A stretch of 64,000 bases of DNA from positions 434,001-498,000 of the forward strand of contig CAMPOT010000001.1 of NCBI GenBank assembly GCA_946892665.1, given 5' to 3'. Under the pieces are notes generated by a model. That model was not told where the DNA came from. It made no database searches and saw nothing but the letters and a program-made list of their open reading frames with translations. Within the stretch, counting starts at the first letter, position 1; the number at the start of each line of letters is the position of its first letter. Below, piece after piece: positions 10,501 to 18,546 of the stretch. The DNA is from Chryseobacterium sp. Marseille-Q5410. Lineage in GTDB: Bacteria; Bacteroidota; Bacteroidia; Flavobacteriales; Weeksellaceae. The translations under genes and the position numbers were made by a program.

Positions 10501-11884
10501 AGCTTCATTCGGATTCTTTCCCATGGCCTTTTCAAATGGTAGCGGTGCAGAAGTACAGAGACCATTAGCAACCGTGGTAATTGGCGGCTTAGTAACAGCA
10601 ACTTTCCTTACCTTATTTCTTCTGCCACTACTCTATCTCATCTTTAATTCTAAAAACCAATTCAAAAGCAAAATGAGGAAAAGCAAAAACACATCGTTTT
10701 TGACGCTAATAATTTTATTCTGCACGTCCGTCAGCGTTCTTAGTGCGCAGGAAAGAATTTCACCAAATGATGCAGTGAAAATAGCACTAGCCAATAATTT
10801 GCAGTACTCCGTAAACCGTGCTCAGGTAAGCAAAGCTGTGCTGGAGACCAAAACTACGCGTGAAATTCCTAAGACCGGCATTTTTATAGAAAATGACGAT
10901 ATGAGGCCAAGTGATCCCAATGGCGAATTAAAAATTGGAGTCCAGCAATCAATCCAATGGCCGGGATTATATAAGGCGAAAAGAAAGTATTTTGAGGAGC
11001 AGCTAAAATACCACCAGCTTAATAAAGGTATGCTCGATGCCGTAATTAAAAAAGAGGTAAACACAGCATTTTATCAGCTGTGGTACCTTCAGGATCTAGC
11101 CAGACTTTATCAGAAACTTGATGAATATTACACCAGTATGTACAAAGCAGCTAATCTTCGTTTCAAAACTGGCGAAGCTGCAGGACTAGAAAACATTGCT
11201 GCCGAAGCACGGATGAAGGAGCTGCAGGCGCAACGCCAACAGAATTTACAGAATATTGCAGCACAACAGCAACAGTTAAGTCTTTTCCTTAACAGTCAAT
11301 CGCTATATCTGCCGAAAGACACAAAACTCGAGAAACTGGAGCTCGACGATTTACCCTCAGACAGTCTTCATCCCTCATTAGCCCTGCAGCAGCAAAATAT
11401 CGAAATTGCACGAGCTAATATAGATGTTCAGAAAATGCAGAATAAACCTGACTTTTCCGGCCGGGTATTCTCCCAGAGATTATACGGAATGAAAGATCCC
11501 ATAACCGGCTTTTCTGTAGCGGTAGAATTTCCCATTTTTGGAAAAACTGCCTATAAAGCCAAATTGCAGGCTGCCGAAGCAGAAGTTGAAATTCAGCAGT
11601 CGCAGCTGCGCTATCAGGAAAGCCAATTCGTTGCACAAACGCGCACCAGCTACACCGAAATTCTAAAAGCTTCTGAAATGCTTAAATATTATGAAAGTAT
11701 AGGTTTGAAACAGGCAGACCAGATCTTTGATGCGGCAATGTTAAGTTACAAAGCAGGTGAAATAGGTTTTTCTGAAATGCACCAGTTCTTTACCCAGGCA
11801 ATAGACATCAGAAAAAATTATCTGATTGCATTAAACGAGTACAACATGGCCGTAATTCAATATAACTATTACATTAAAAATTAA
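7556..11884 (+). CDS. czcA: CzcA-type heavy-metal RND pump fused to a TolC-family outer-membrane channel
   Basis: A 1442-residue fusion. Residues 1 to about 1035 are an HME-RND inner-membrane pump with the usual two sets of transmembrane helices and large periplasmic loops. The helix-4 signature is DFGLIVDGAVIIVEA (D400, D406, E413). This form is typical of divalent-cation pumps (CzcA group) rather than of CusA, which lacks the DFG...DG pattern. From M1040 a second module begins with its own signal-peptide-like stretch and continues as an outer-membrane efflux protein with long coiled-coil helices. The second module still has a plausible ATG at 10673, so separate translation is possible. The adaptor gene follows 20 bases later. 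Likely substrates are Zn, Co, Cd or Ni. Confidence 0.9.
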   Translation: MLYKIIQFSVKNKLIIGLMTFALIIWGVYSATKLPLDAVPDITNNQVQIITSTPTLAAQETEQLVTYPVEQSLANIPGITEMRSISRFGLSVVTVVFDESVDIYFARQLITEKLKEAEENIPQGIGTPEMSPVSTGLGEIYQYVIHPKKGSEDKYSATDLRTMQDWVVARQLYGTSGVAEINSFGGKLKQYEVAINPYRLKAMNVTISEIFTALEKNNENTGGAYIDKKPNAYFIRGIGLISSLDDISNTVIKTVNGIPVLIKDVAEARIGSAVRYGALTYNGDKEAVGGIVMMLKGENSAEVVSRVKEKMLTIQKSLPADIIVEPFVDRTNLVDRAIRTVETNLVEGALIVILVLVLFLGNFRAGLIVASAIPLSLLFALGMMNVFGVSANLMSLGAIDFGLIVDGAVIIVEATLHFLAVHHKSQKLSQHTMDRAVEASAKKMMSSAAFGQIIILIVYLPILSLQGIEGKMFRPMAETVSFAIIGALILSLTYIPMMSALFLSKNISAKKTFADRMMSGINSVYIPLLQKAIAFKYAVVGGAIALLAVSLFLFSRMGGEFIPQLQEGDFAVHCILPQGTSLSQSIETSMQASRILRSFPEVSTVVGKTGSAEVPTDPMPPEATDLIVTLKPKKEWKDSGKSYEDLSAEMMEKLEMIPGVFFEVSQPIQMRFNELMTGVRQDVAVKIFGENIDTLAKLAPEVAKIVQTVEGATEPQIEQTVGLPQITITYDRARLASYGLNIEDINHTVSTAFAGETAGVVFEDERKFNLVARLDSVNRSSIDDVSNLFIPTENGVQIPLSQVAKVEYKDGPAQISREDGKRRIVVGFNVKDRDVESVVTEIQKKLNDANILPAGYYYTYGGTFENLKQASSRLQIAVPVALALIFLLLYFTFRNFNDSILIFTAIPMSAIGGVFALLIRDMPFSISAGVGFIALFGVAVLNGIVLVSTFKDLQKSGVTNILRRVIQGTSIRLRPVLMTAAVASFGFFPMAFSNGSGAEVQRPLATVVIGGLVTATFLTLFLLPLLYLIFNSKNQFKSKMRKSKNTSFLTLIILFCTSVSVLSAQERISPNDAVKIALANNLQYSVNRAQVSKAVLETKTTREIPKTGIFIENDDMRPSDPNGELKIGVQQSIQWPGLYKAKRKYFEEQLKYHQLNKGMLDAVIKKEVNTAFYQLWYLQDLARLYQKLDEYYTSMYKAANLRFKTGEAAGLENIAAEARMKELQAQRQQNLQNIAAQQQQLSLFLNSQSLYLPKDTKLEKLELDDLPSDSLHPSLALQQQNIEIARANIDVQKMQNKPDFSGRVFSQRLYGMKDPITGFSVAVEFPIFGKTAYKAKLQAAEAEVEIQQSQLRYQESQFVAQTRTSYTEILKASEMLKYYESIGLKQADQIFDAAMLSYKAGEIGFSEMHQFFTQAIDIRKNYLIALNEYNMAVIQYNYYIKN

Positions 11885-11904
11885 GTTCAAAAAGAGAATA
11901 TAAC

Positions 11905-13140
11905 ATGAAAAAATATATCACCCTTATTTTTGCAGTCTCTGTCTTGTTGACAGGATGTAAAAAAGAATCAGAAGTTACTGAAACCAAAAATACACCTGAA
12001 GTGGAGAAGGTTGATGAACATGAAGATCCGAACGTCGCACATTTCACGGAGGAACAAATAAAGACTGTTGGAATTCAAATGGGTAGTATCGAAAGTAAGG
12101 AACTTTCTAATACCATAAAAGTAAGCGGTATGCTGACGGTGCCTAACCAGAATAAGGCATTTGTTACGCCCTCGTACAGCGGTATAGTACGCTCCCTGTA
12201 CGTACAGCCTGGAAGCTATGTATCAAAGGGAAAAGTTATAGCAACCATTTCAAACCCCGATTTAATTGTGATGCAGCAGCAGCTTCAGCAGGTTAATGGT
12301 CAGATCAGAATGGCAGAACTGGAAGTTACCCGTGCCCAGCAGCTTTATAAAGGTAATGCCGCGCCGCTAAAGAAATTTCAGCAGGCACAGACAGATCTTG
12401 CAACATTAAGAAGCCAGCGCTCCGGACTGCAGAAACAGCTGGGCAGCATTGGAGCCGCCCAGGGGTACAGTTCGTCCCTTGCGGTGCGTGCCCCCATTAG
12501 CGGCACGGTAAGCAAAGTAATTGCGCAAATAGGGAGTAATGTGGACATGGCTTCTCCAATTGCCGAAATTGTAAGCAACTCAGCGCTTCATTTGGATATC
12601 TATGTATATGAAAAAGATCTGGGTAAAGTACAACCGGGGCAAACCATTCACTTTACATTAACAAACAGTCCAGGAAAGGAGTACGATGCAAAAATAACTT
12701 CAATAGGTACAGCCTTTGAAGGAGAAAGTAAAACTGTTCCTGTTCACGCGCAAGTCGTCGGAGACCGGACAGGTCTTATTGATGGCATGAATGTTGCCGC
12801 AGTCATAAGTCTTGATAATCAAACTGCTGCATCCGTTCCTACCGAAGCTATAGTGAATGATAAGGGTCAGGATTTTATCTTTATTATACAGAACGAGCAC
12901 GAAGAAGAAGGAAAAAACGAAAAAGTATCAGCTTTAAAAGAGGAAAGTAACAAAAAAACAACTGAGGAAAAGGAAGTAAGCTTTGAGAAAATTCCGGTTG
13001 CTAAAGGAGTTACAGATTTGGGCTATACTCAAATTACACCTTTAAAAATAATTCCCGGCAATGCTAAAGTAGTAGTTAAAAATGCCTTCTTTATCTTAGC
13101 TAAAATGAATAATAAGGGAGAGGAAGGTCATGGACATTAA
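11905..13140 (+). CDS. czcB: RND efflux periplasmic adaptor (membrane fusion lipoprotein)
   Basis: A 411-residue adaptor with a lipoprotein signal (SVLLTGCKKE, lipidated Cys at 18). It shows the barrel-sandwich/lipoyl halves (VRSLYVQPGSYVSKGKVIATI and VRAPISGTVSKVIAQIGSNV) around a coiled-coil hairpin, then the beta-barrel and membrane-proximal domains. A Glu/Lys-rich insertion lies near residues 330-355, and the chain ends in GEEGHGH, a possible metal ligand. It joins the pump and channel encoded just upstream, completing a two-gene tripartite efflux system. The symbol follows the pump's divalent signature. Confidence 0.88.
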   Translation: MKKYITLIFAVSVLLTGCKKESEVTETKNTPEVEKVDEHEDPNVAHFTEEQIKTVGIQMGSIESKELSNTIKVSGMLTVPNQNKAFVTPSYSGIVRSLYVQPGSYVSKGKVIATISNPDLIVMQQQLQQVNGQIRMAELEVTRAQQLYKGNAAPLKKFQQAQTDLATLRSQRSGLQKQLGSIGAAQGYSSSLAVRAPISGTVSKVIAQIGSNVDMASPIAEIVSNSALHLDIYVYEKDLGKVQPGQTIHFTLTNSPGKEYDAKITSIGTAFEGESKTVPVHAQVVGDRTGLIDGMNVAAVISLDNQTAASVPTEAIVNDKGQDFIFIIQNEHEEEGKNEKVSALKEESNKKTTEEKEVSFEKIPVAKGVTDLGYTQITPLKIIPGNAKVVVKNAFFILAKMNNKGEEGHGH

Positions 13141-13190
13141 GAAATAGTACGTCAAAATAAAAAACTACAATACATTATTAAATATAACTT

Positions 13191-15329
13191 ATGTCAAATA
13201 ATAAATTACATATACATACCTACGACGAAAATGGCAATCAATTGTGCTGCACGCCGCAGGAAGCAAAAATAAATGAAAAAGCCGATGAAAAATTGGTGCA
13301 GCAGGAAGGTGCCAAAGACTTACCCGTTATTGAAGAAAAAACAAGAGAGCGCCACTTCAAAGGCGATGGTCATTTTCACGGTACAAGGTTCAAAGAAGAA
13401 TTAGACCACGACCACAGCAACGAACATTCAGACGATGATGGACACGACCATAGCCACGATGAAAATAAGTCCACCCTTCAAATGTTCTTGCCTGCAATCA
13501 TTTCATTCGTGCTATTGATGATTGCTATTGCTTTTGATAATTGGCTACCGCAATCCTGGTTTACAGGTTGGGTAAGAGCTGTTTGGTATATAATAGCTTA
13601 TGCACCAGTCGGATTTCCTGTAATAAAAGAAGCTTTTGAAAGTATTGGTAAAGGCGATGTTTTTTCAGAATTTTTATTGATGAGCATTGCCACCATCGGA
13701 GCTTTTGTCATTGGCGAATATCCCGAAGGTGTTGCCGTTATGCTGTTTTACGCCGTTGGCGAAGTGTTCCAAACATTAGCCGTAACAAGAGCCAAAGCCA
13801 ACATTAAAACCCTGCTCGACCAAAGACCCGATGAAGTAACGATTTTAGAAAATAACCAACCTAAAACTGTAAAAGCAGCAACTGTAAGCATCGGCAATAT
13901 CATCCAATTAAAACCCGGAGAAAAGTTGGGATTGGATGGCGAATTACTATCCGAAACCGCTTCCTTCAACACAGCAGCACTTACAGGAGAAAGTAAGCCC
14001 GACACTAAGAGCAAAGGTGAAACTGTATTGGCAGGAATGATAAATCTGAACACCGTTGTACAGGTAAAAGTGACCACAGCATACACAGATAGCAAGTTAA
14101 GTAAAATTTTAGAATTGGTACAAAATGCCACTGCACAAAAAGCACCAACAGAATTATTCATCCGCAAATTTGCAAAAATATATACGCCGATTGTTGTGTT
14201 ATTAGCAGTGCTAATTACGGTTGTTCCTTATTTTTTTGTGAGCAATTATGAATTTAGCAATTGGTTGTACAGAGCATTAGTTTTTCTTGTAATTTCTTGC
14301 CCTTGTGCTTTAGTTATCAGTATTCCATTGGGCTATTTTGGTGGAATTGGTGCTGCTTCCAAAAATGGGATTTTATTCAAAGGAAGTAACTTTTTAGATG
14401 TGATTGCAGGTATTCAGAATGTTGTGATGGATAAAACCGGAACAATGACCGAAGGCGTTTTCAAAGTACAGGAAGTTAATTTGAAACCTGAATTAAATAA
14501 AGACGAAATTCTGAAATTGGTAAATGCCTTAGAAAGTCAAAGTACACATCCTGTTGCCACAGCCATTCATCAATATGTAGGAGAAATTGACAATTCCCTA
14601 AAATTAGAAAACACAGAAGAAATAGCAGGTCACGGTTTAAAAGCCAACGTAAACGGAAAAGAATTATTGGTAGGTAATTTCAAATTGATGGACAAGTTCA
14701 ATATCAGTTATGATTTAGACCCAAGTACGATTGTTTACACTTTAATCGCCATTGCTTACGATGGAAAATTTGCAGGCTACATTACCATTGCCGACAGTAT
14801 TAAAGAAGATGCACAGATTACAATTGACAAACTAAAAGCATTAGGCGTAAAAACTACAATGTTGAGCGGAGATAAAAGCACCGTGGTAAAATTTGTTGCC
14901 GATAAATTAGGCATTCAAAATGCCTTTGGCGATTTATTGCCCGAAGACAAAGTGAATAAAGTAAAAGAAATAAAAGCCAAAAACGAAACCGTGGCATTTG
15001 TGGGCGATGGCGTGAACGATGCGCCAGTAGTGGCTTTGAGCGATGTAGGCATTGCAATGGGTGGTTTAGGCAGTGATGCCACCATAGAAACCGCCGATGT
15101 GGTGATACAAGATGATATGCCCAGCAAAATCCCAATGGCAATAAATATCGGCAAGCAAACAAAGAAAATTGTTTGGCAAAACATAACCCTTGCATTTGTA
15201 GTAAAAGCAGTTGTACTTGTATTAGGAGCAGGTGGTCTTGCCACAATGTGGGAAGCAGTCTTTGCAGATGTGGGCGTAGCATTGCTTGCCATACTAAATG
15301 CGGTAAGGATTCAGAAAATGAAATTTTAA
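13191..15329 (+). CDS. zntA: Zn/Cd/Co-type heavy-metal P1B ATPase (CPC type)
   Basis: A 712-residue metal-exporting ATPase. The N-terminus lacks an HMA domain and has instead a Cys pair (LCCTPQE) and a long His/Asp-rich stretch (about residues 55-98). Core motifs are present: TGES, the membrane site C370-P371-C372, phosphorylation site D414 (DKTGTMTEG) and GDGVNDAP. The last helix region, with VFADVGVALLAILNA, fits the ZntA/CadA group, whose conserved Asp in the last helix binds Zn or Cd. It lies 50 bases after the adaptor gene, so it probably belongs to the same resistance operon and pumps divalent ions to the periplasm for the RND system. A strong terminator follows at once. Confidence 0.9.
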   Translation: MSNNKLHIHTYDENGNQLCCTPQEAKINEKADEKLVQQEGAKDLPVIEEKTRERHFKGDGHFHGTRFKEELDHDHSNEHSDDDGHDHSHDENKSTLQMFLPAIISFVLLMIAIAFDNWLPQSWFTGWVRAVWYIIAYAPVGFPVIKEAFESIGKGDVFSEFLLMSIATIGAFVIGEYPEGVAVMLFYAVGEVFQTLAVTRAKANIKTLLDQRPDEVTILENNQPKTVKAATVSIGNIIQLKPGEKLGLDGELLSETASFNTAALTGESKPDTKSKGETVLAGMINLNTVVQVKVTTAYTDSKLSKILELVQNATAQKAPTELFIRKFAKIYTPIVVLLAVLITVVPYFFVSNYEFSNWLYRALVFLVISCPCALVISIPLGYFGGIGAASKNGILFKGSNFLDVIAGIQNVVMDKTGTMTEGVFKVQEVNLKPELNKDEILKLVNALESQSTHPVATAIHQYVGEIDNSLKLENTEEIAGHGLKANVNGKELLVGNFKLMDKFNISYDLDPSTIVYTLIAIAYDGKFAGYITIADSIKEDAQITIDKLKALGVKTTMLSGDKSTVVKFVADKLGIQNAFGDLLPEDKVNKVKEIKAKNETVAFVGDGVNDAPVVALSDVGIAMGGLGSDATIETADVVIQDDMPSKIPMAINIGKQTKKIVWQNITLAFVVKAVVLVLGAGGLATMWEAVFADVGVALLAILNAVRIQKMKF

Positions 15330-15335
15330 ACATAG

Positions 15336-15357
15336 CGGGCTTCGGTCCGTTTTTTTT
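15336..15357 (+). terminator. Strong rho-independent terminator with UUCG tetraloop
   Basis: CGGGC-TTCG-GTCCG (15336-15349) forms a 5-bp stem with the very stable C(UUCG)G loop and runs directly into eight T residues (15350-15357). It starts 6 bases after the zntA stop codon and ends the czc/znt transcript. Confidence 0.9.
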
Positions 15358-15887
15358 CTTTCTGGGTAAAAAATTAAGTGTTGCTTATAGACGCAGAAAA
15401 ATATTGCAAAAATCTAATAGTTGATCACATAAATCGTCAAATAAAATACTGTTTCTCCGCTGAATGATATAGCAGCATTATTCACTTTCGCCACCGCGCA
15501 CAGCAATATTCCTATGTGCCGACGCACATACCGCAATGACGACCGCGTACCAGATATTCTTCGATGGTCTGAATAAGTCACCATTAAATCGAGGTCGCTT
15601 TTATACTAAAATTACCCAAATTCAACTAGTGAATTTCAGATCTACTGCTCGTTGGTCACTTAGCTAAAAAATCAGCATCAATTTTTTCCGTATTTTCTAA
15701 ACTGACATTTATAGAGGAAATTCCGCAGGCTGTTGGCAGTACGTTAATAATTAATGTTGTGTAGATTTTGATGCGGGTATTTTTAGTCCCTACTTCTAAA
15801 ATCAGGGACTAAATCGGGGATTGTTTAATGGTTTATACGATGCCTTTTGCTTTTATAAAATTATCTAACTTGCTTACTGTCAGTAAA
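15358..15887. other. 530-base stretch without a recognisable gene
   Basis: No long open frame and no recognisable protein remnant is visible on either strand. It contains a small hairpin (TGTGC-CGAC-GCACA around 15515) and a long inverted repeat (TTTAGTCCCT at 15782-15791 with AGGGACTAAA at 15804-15813). The base composition switches between GC-rich and AT-rich patches, which suits a junction of mobile-element debris between the metal cargo and the decayed defence genes. Confidence 0.5.
15782..15813. repeat. 10-bp perfect inverted repeat
   Basis: TTTAGTCCCT and AGGGACTAAA are perfect reverse complements separated by 12 bases. Neither side is followed by a T-run, so it is not an obvious terminator. 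It sits about 75 bases before the first ATG of the degraded FRG-like gene and could be an operator or a remnant of an element end. Confidence 0.6.
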
Positions 15888-16567
15888 ATGATGACTTACA
15901 TTGCTTTATTGGTTCAAACAAAAACTCACTGTGGAACTACATGAGCATTTTGATGAAATACACCCAAAAGTTTTAAATTTTTTAAATGACAATGAAGAGA
16001 AGATAAATGAGGGCTACGAAGAAAATGACGGGCACCCATTTCAGCATGTCTTTAATTCTTTTCTAAATTTATTTAAAGTAAGGTTTCCTCTTGTAACAAA
16101 TTCAGAAGTTAACATTTTTAGATTTTTTTTTGTTGAAAAGTTGCAAAGTGACTTCCGCAAAGAACTTCAGGACTCAATTGAAGTATGCAGTCAAACATAT
16201 TTTGGAAAATTACTACATAACATTCGTGAAGATAAATCTCGATCCGAAAGATGTTTCTTCTGTTTATGCCGTTAAACCTAAACTTGACAACCCAAGGATT
16301 GCCAAGCAACATGGGGCATTCTTAATTTTTGGTATTAGTCCATCATTATTTACTGTTTTCGGGTTATATAAACCAATGGCTAAATTTAACAAAAAATGGA
16401 TTGAAAGAGGAAGTGATTCAGATCAACGAATTATTATCGATAAAAAGTCTAAAACTCAAATATTACAACAACTGGAAAGCTTTGGTTTCAACCAAGCTAC
16501 TTTATTTCCAGAAGTCGATATAGTTGTAAGTTTTGTAAAATTCAAATACTTAAAAAAACTGGATTAA
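15888..16567 (+). pseudogene. Degraded FRG-domain-like gene with frameshifts
   Basis: The coding signal moves between frames. An ATG at 15888 opens a frame that stops at 15945. The next frame carries protein-like sequence from about 15901 (LHEHFDEIHPKVLNFL) to 16275. A third carries the C-terminal part from about 16130 to 16567. The switch between the last two is near a run of nine or ten T residues (16123-16132), where removing one T would join them. The C-terminal part (NPRIAKQHGAFLIFGI, then QILQQLESFGF..ATLFPEVD) resembles the end of FRG-domain proteins, which are found in some phage-defence and abortive-infection genes. The defining FRG motif is not visible, so the family call is tentative. 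Confidence 0.5.
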
Positions 16568-16593
16568 TAGATTTTGGATTTTAATAATAAACG

Positions 16594-17082
16594 ATGAAAA
16601 AAAATTCCGAGATGGTTGATGATGAATATCCAGAGCAGAGTTTTTCCGAAAAAAGCGAAGAAATACCATCCGTTAATCCGGAAAGGACTTTTTTAGAAAA
16701 AATTTTCCTTCTGCATGAAGAGTTTCAGAAAACCGCTGAAAAAATAAGGGTAGATCGGCTCAGCCGCCATTTGTACGATCTATATGCTCTTTCAAAAACA
16801 GAATATGCAGAAAGTGGCCTACAGAATAAGGAACTCTATGAAACCATTGTAAAGCACAGAATGGAGTTTGCCAAAATCTCCGGTATCGACTATAGCCTGC
16901 ACAGGCCAGCCACAATAAACCCTATTCCACCAGAAAATATCATCGAATTATGGGAAAAAGATTATGCCAAAATGCGAGAAGAAATGGTTTATGGCGAAAA
17001 CAGACCAACTTTTTCTGAAATAATTGAAACTCTTAAAAGACTGAAAGATAAAATCAACAGCCTCAATTGGGAAATGATTTAA
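16594..17082 (+). pseudogene. C-terminal half of an AbiEii/AbiGii-type nucleotidyltransferase toxin
   Basis: An intact 162-residue frame. From about residue 26 it matches the C-terminal helical half of AbiEii toxins: VNPERTFLEKIFLLHEEFQ, RLSRHLYDLYAL, ELYETIVKHR, then INPIPPENIIELWEKDY and a YGE..PTFSE ending. The N-terminal nucleotidyltransferase half with its catalytic Gly-Ser and Asp residues is missing, as is the partner antitoxin AbiEi. It follows the degraded FRG-like gene by 26 bases. It is therefore best read as a deletion remnant rather than a working toxin, although a short protein could still be made. Confidence 0.75.
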
Positions 17083-17117
17083 GGGAAAAGGTTTTCTAAA
17101 ATATTAAACAAATACTC

Positions 17118-18329
17118 TTACTTCAAAACCTCGTCAATAATCTTATCCAATTTATTATCCGGAAGACTGTTTAAATAAGACATTGTAGATTTTATATCTT
17201 TTTGCCCAAGTGCTTCGCGGATAGTCTCAATTGAAATATTATTGAACTTCAAAACTGTGGCAAACGAGTGACGGGCGCAGTAATAAGAGATATTCTTCTT
17301 GATTTGCAGTTCTTTCATTATTTCTTTTAACTGCATATTCACATAATAGGTCAGCACTTTTTTGGATCTGTTTTTTAGGTAAATCTGCGTTGGCTTTTCG
17401 GTATTCATTATGTTGAAAATGAACTTTGAACTGTCTTCGGATTTGTATTTTTCCATGATATTCCGAGCGTAATCATTGATTTTAAAACTCACCGGAACGC
17501 CTGTTTTACTGCGGATATAATCAATACGATCAATATTCAAGAATTTTTTTTCCAACTTAATCAAATCCAAAAAGTTGATTCCTCTTGCATAATAACTGAA
17601 CAAAAACATATCTTTTGCAAAAGAAAGTTTTTCGTCTTTTGGCTCATATTTCTTGAGTTTTTCTATTTCTTCTTCATTCAGATACTCCTTTTTCCCACTT
17701 TCCTTCAGTTTTGAAATTTTATAATGCCTAAAAGGATATTGTTTTTCCGTAATTACTTGGTTTCTAATGGCTTGATTAAAAACCGAACGCAAAGTCCGCA
17801 TTCTAATCGCGATACTGGACTCCCTATTCCCGCGAGAAATGCAATAGGCTTCAAATTTTTTCAAGTTAGAATAATCCAATTCATTAAAGCTAATGTCTTT
17901 TTTGCCAAAGAACCGTTGCAGCGCATTCAGAGTATCTTTTTCCACTTTCGCTGTTCCGGTTTTATCCGATGCCAAAAGATTTCTAATCAAATCTTCGTGG
18001 AAACTCGTATAGGTTAAGGAAATCCTTTGTCCGCTGCTCGTCTTTAGTTTATTGATGAGATCAGGAAGCGTGAAGTAGATTCCATTTTTATCGAAATCGT
18101 CGATAATCTCGTCAATGATCTTAATTCTGCGCTCAATAAATTTGTTGAGGTTAGCGTGATTGGGATGCGAAGTTTTCAGACGACAAGCGTCAAAACTCCA
18201 GTCCTTCTCCTTGCAAGTTTTCCCGATTGAAAGACTTGTGTTTTTGCGGTCTTTTATAAATGAAATTATGATACTTCTCTCCCCTGTTTTATTCGCTTTT
18301 GGAGCAAGTGTAAAGGTGTAACTTACCAT
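17118..18329 (-). CDS. Tyrosine recombinase (island integrase)
   Basis: A 403-residue site-specific integrase of the Bacteroidetes type. The N-terminal part is an Arm-DNA-binding domain (about 1-90), followed by a SAM-like core-binding domain (about 105-200) and the catalytic domain. Visible catalytic elements are the first Arg (FSYYARGINFLDL), the H-x-x-R box as ARHSFATVL, and the terminal Tyr in TMSYLNSL. The gene starts about 220 bases from the tRNA-Asn fragment and points away from it, the usual layout of an integrase beside its attachment site. It looks intact, so the island may still be mobile if the left end is present. Confidence 0.9.
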   Translation of the reverse strand: MVSYTFTLAPKANKTGERSIIISFIKDRKNTSLSIGKTCKEKDWSFDACRLKTSHPNHANLNKFIERRIKIIDEIIDDFDKNGIYFTLPDLINKLKTSSGQRISLTYTSFHEDLIRNLLASDKTGTAKVEKDTLNALQRFFGKKDISFNELDYSNLKKFEAYCISRGNRESSIAIRMRTLRSVFNQAIRNQVITEKQYPFRHYKISKLKESGKKEYLNEEEIEKLKKYEPKDEKLSFAKDMFLFSYYARGINFLDLIKLEKKFLNIDRIDYIRSKTGVPVSFKINDYARNIMEKYKSEDSSKFIFNIMNTEKPTQIYLKNRSKKVLTYYVNMQLKEIMKELQIKKNISYYCARHSFATVLKFNNISIETIREALGQKDIKSTMSYLNSLPDNKLDKIIDEVLK

Positions 18330-18546
18330 TTTGTGTCAATTTTTATCGTTTTTCACGAACATTTTTTTCAGATATTCCTGTTTATCGTGTTTTACAAAAA
18401 TTTTTTCACGAACATTTCACGAACATTTGCCCTCCAAAAGTAAAATATTATAAAATACTGTACAAGAAAAATATTTGTAAACAATTGATAATCAAAGAAA
18501 ATAAAGCATAATAAAGATTAAGCAAATTATAATGAAACACAATAAA
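18330..18546. other. Integrase upstream region between start codon and attachment site
   Basis: AT-rich, without a gene. It holds three copies of TTCACGAACATTT, described separately, and a repeated TTATCGT element near 18354 and 18383. No excisionase-like frame is visible here, so such a gene, if present, lies elsewhere on the island. Confidence 0.55.
18352..18428. repeat. Three direct repeats TTCACGAACATTT upstream of the integrase
   Basis: Identical 13-base copies lie at 18352-18364, 18405-18417 and 18416-18428. The second and third share two bases, so their starts are 11 bases apart, about one helical turn. Their place between the integrase start and the tRNA fragment suggests arm-type integrase binding sites or autoregulatory sites. 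Confidence 0.75.

Noticed and set aside
7556-11884. Calling the RND pump CusA (copper/silver)
   Set aside because: The helix-4 signature has the DFG...VDG form of divalent-metal pumps, not that of CusA.
18352-18428. A CRISPR array
   Set aside because: The repeats are only 13 bases, two of them overlap, and there are no regular spacers.
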